From the NCBI GenBank assembly GCA_964617665.1, contig CAZUAH010000776.1, forward strand, positions 1 through 5,659: a DNA stretch of 5,659 nt, written 5' to 3'. The stretch comes from JADHUC01 sp964617665 (GTDB taxonomy: Bacteria; Planctomycetota; Planctomycetia; Pirellulales; Pirellulaceae). Shown in pieces: positions 4,745 to 5,659 of the stretch. The first letter of the stretch is position 1. The number at the start of each line of letters is the position of its first letter. The notes beneath the pieces are model-generated. The model was not told where the DNA came from. It saw only the letters and a program-made list of their open reading frames with translations, and made no database searches. The translations under genes were made by a program, and so were the position numbers.

Positions 4745-5640
4745 ATACCCTCGATATGGCCATCTTCTACGATCATCTCGGATGCTCCGTGCTCCCGCTC
4801 AAAGCCCGAAGCAAGAAACCGGCGCTTCGGAGTTGGAAACCGTATCAAAATCGGCGACCGGACCGAGACGAACTGCGAGAGTGGTTTTCCGGGGGCCGGC
4901 GGAATATCGGCGTCGTCTGCGGGGAAGTGTCGGGCCGTCTTGTGGTGAGAGATTTCGACTGTGCGGCATCCTATCGCAAGTGGCAATCAGAATACCCTGA
5001 TGCTGCTACTTCGTTTCCTACGGTCGCCACGCCTCGAGGATTCCACGTTTACACACGATCGGCAGAGAACATAGCCACGCGACATTTGGACGATGGGGAG
5101 ATTCGATCGACAGGTCACTACGTCGCTGCCCCGCCGTCGATTCACCCCGAGGGCGCCACGTACACGTGGACCATTCCACCCGCCGATGATATCCCCGTAG
5201 TCGATCTTGCCGCCGCGGGACTGCTGGCCGACTGGAGTGGAACCAACACAGACAACACAGAAGACACAGCCTCCCCAGAGAACACACGCCATATGGTTGT
5301 GTCTTCTGCGCTCTCTGTGTTGCACGGCGACATAGAACAAGCAATCAGATGCACGATTCCACCGGGACCGGGATGCCGCGAGAGGAAGCTATTCGAGTTA
5401 GCGAGAGAACTGAAGGCGTTTCCAGAGCTGGCGGCCCTTCCGATCAAGCAGTTGCTGCCGATCATCCGCCAATGGCATGAGTTGGCGTTGCCACGCATCA
5501 GGACCAAGCCGTTCACCGATTCATGGTTTGCATTTGTTCGGGCGTGGGACCGCGTGAAGTACCCAAAGGGCAGCGACCCCATCACTGAGGCATACGCCAA
5601 AGCGCTTCCGGCGGCGCACTCTGCGAGCGCGTGGCCATGA
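4741..5640 (+). CDS. Bifunctional DNA primase/polymerase (Prim-Pol, AEP superfamily)
   Basis: A 299-residue stand-alone primase/polymerase of the PF09250-type Prim-Pol family. These enzymes make primers and can extend DNA with two metal ions, typically in replication of plasmids, phages and integrated elements. The N-terminal pattern is typical: GCSVLPLKARSKKPAL (14-29), then NIGVVCG (55-61). The metal-binding DxD is D71-F72-D73 after GRLVV; PRGFHVYTR carries H102; EIRSTGHYVAAPPSIHPEG (120-138) carries E120 and H135. Residues 214-285 (CRERKLFELARELKAFPELA ... IRTKPFTDSWFAFVRAWDRV) form the helical C-terminal domain common in planctomycete versions. A strong ribosome binding site, ggaggagg (4726-4733), lies 7 bases before the ATG, which overlaps the previous stop. 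No helicase domain is fused; a helicase gene is expected beyond the right edge. The linker at 168-194 carries a palindromic repeat (5244-5322). Confidence 0.92.
   Translation: MNTLDMAIFYDHLGCSVLPLKARSKKPALRSWKPYQNRRPDRDELREWFSGGRRNIGVVCGEVSGRLVVRDFDCAASYRKWQSEYPDAATSFPTVATPRGFHVYTRSAENIATRHLDDGEIRSTGHYVAAPPSIHPEGATYTWTIPPADDIPVVDLAAAGLLADWSGTNTDNTEDTASPENTRHMVVSSALSVLHGDIEQAIRCTIPPGPGCRERKLFELARELKAFPELAALPIKQLLPIIRQWHELALPRIRTKPFTDSWFAFVRAWDRVKYPKGSDPITEAYAKALPAAHSASAWP
5244..5322. repeat. ACACAGA-rich palindromic repeat inside the primase gene
   Basis: Two nested pairs of arms are exact reverse complements. caacacaga (5244-5252) pairs with tctgtgttg (5314-5322), and cagaagacaca (5258-5268) pairs with tgtgtcttctg (5298-5308). 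They are separated by a symmetrical 5x5 internal loop; a G-U and two G-C pairs (5269-5271 with 5295-5297) extend the stem. The left arm encodes TNTDNTEDTA and the right arm VVSSALSVLHG, in frame in the linker after the catalytic domain. From memory, ACACAGA/TCTGTGT-rich dispersed repeats are common in planctomycetes and other environmental bacteria, so this may be an inserted repeat tolerated in a linker (inference). Confidence 0.7.
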
Positions 5641-5659
5641 AGTAGCGGCTCGGATTTCT

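Noticed and set aside
5637..5659. New gene starting at ATG 5637
   Set aside because: ATG AAG TAG stops after two codons, and too little sequence remains to judge the next gene.

Overview
The window looks like accessory DNA of a planctomycete or a close relative. It is moderately GC-rich. The right-hand gene set (HTH-tailed protein, very small ORF, stand-alone Prim-Pol primase) resembles cassettes I recall from planctomycete genomes, but this is recollection of family style and not a database result. All confident genes lie on the + strand. No rRNA, tRNA, CRISPR array, integrase or transposase is visible.

Left part (1-1640): the 3' end of a large Lhr-type DEAD/DEAH-box helicase, entering from outside the window, is followed after 67 bp by an unrecognised 229-residue protein (758-1447) with its own ribosome binding site. 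Directly after that lies an orphan carboxy-terminal tail of a UvrD/superfamily I helicase (about 1488-1640) with no body in front of it. This suggests a decayed or rearranged helicase-rich region, possibly a defence island.

Middle (1641-3487): about 500 bp without a convincing gene, containing a doubtful minus-strand ORF and two short palindromes. Then comes a 390-residue, highly charged, cysteine-free helical protein (2158-3330). It consists of two ungapped copies of a 161-residue unit whose 35-codon core is almost identical at DNA level, while the flanks have diverged to about 50% amino-acid identity.

Right part (3488-5659): a 287-residue protein with a carboxy-terminal helix-turn-helix-like segment is followed by a striking 180-bp intergenic region. 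That region holds nine copies of the pentamer CGAAC/GTTCG, nested inverted repeats and a strong rho-independent terminator. Downstream, a 66-residue protein overlaps by ATGA with a 299-residue archaeo-eukaryotic-type primase/polymerase (Prim-Pol). The Prim-Pol interdomain linker contains a palindromic ACACAGA-rich repeat that has stayed in frame. The likely reading is a replication module of an integrated element: an HTH protein, an operator or iteron region, a small partner and a primase. The expected helicase partner would lie beyond the right edge.

The strongest candidates for something undescribed are the CGAAC-cluster control region with its HTH gene, the duplicated helical protein, and the unknown partner of the Lhr-like helicase.
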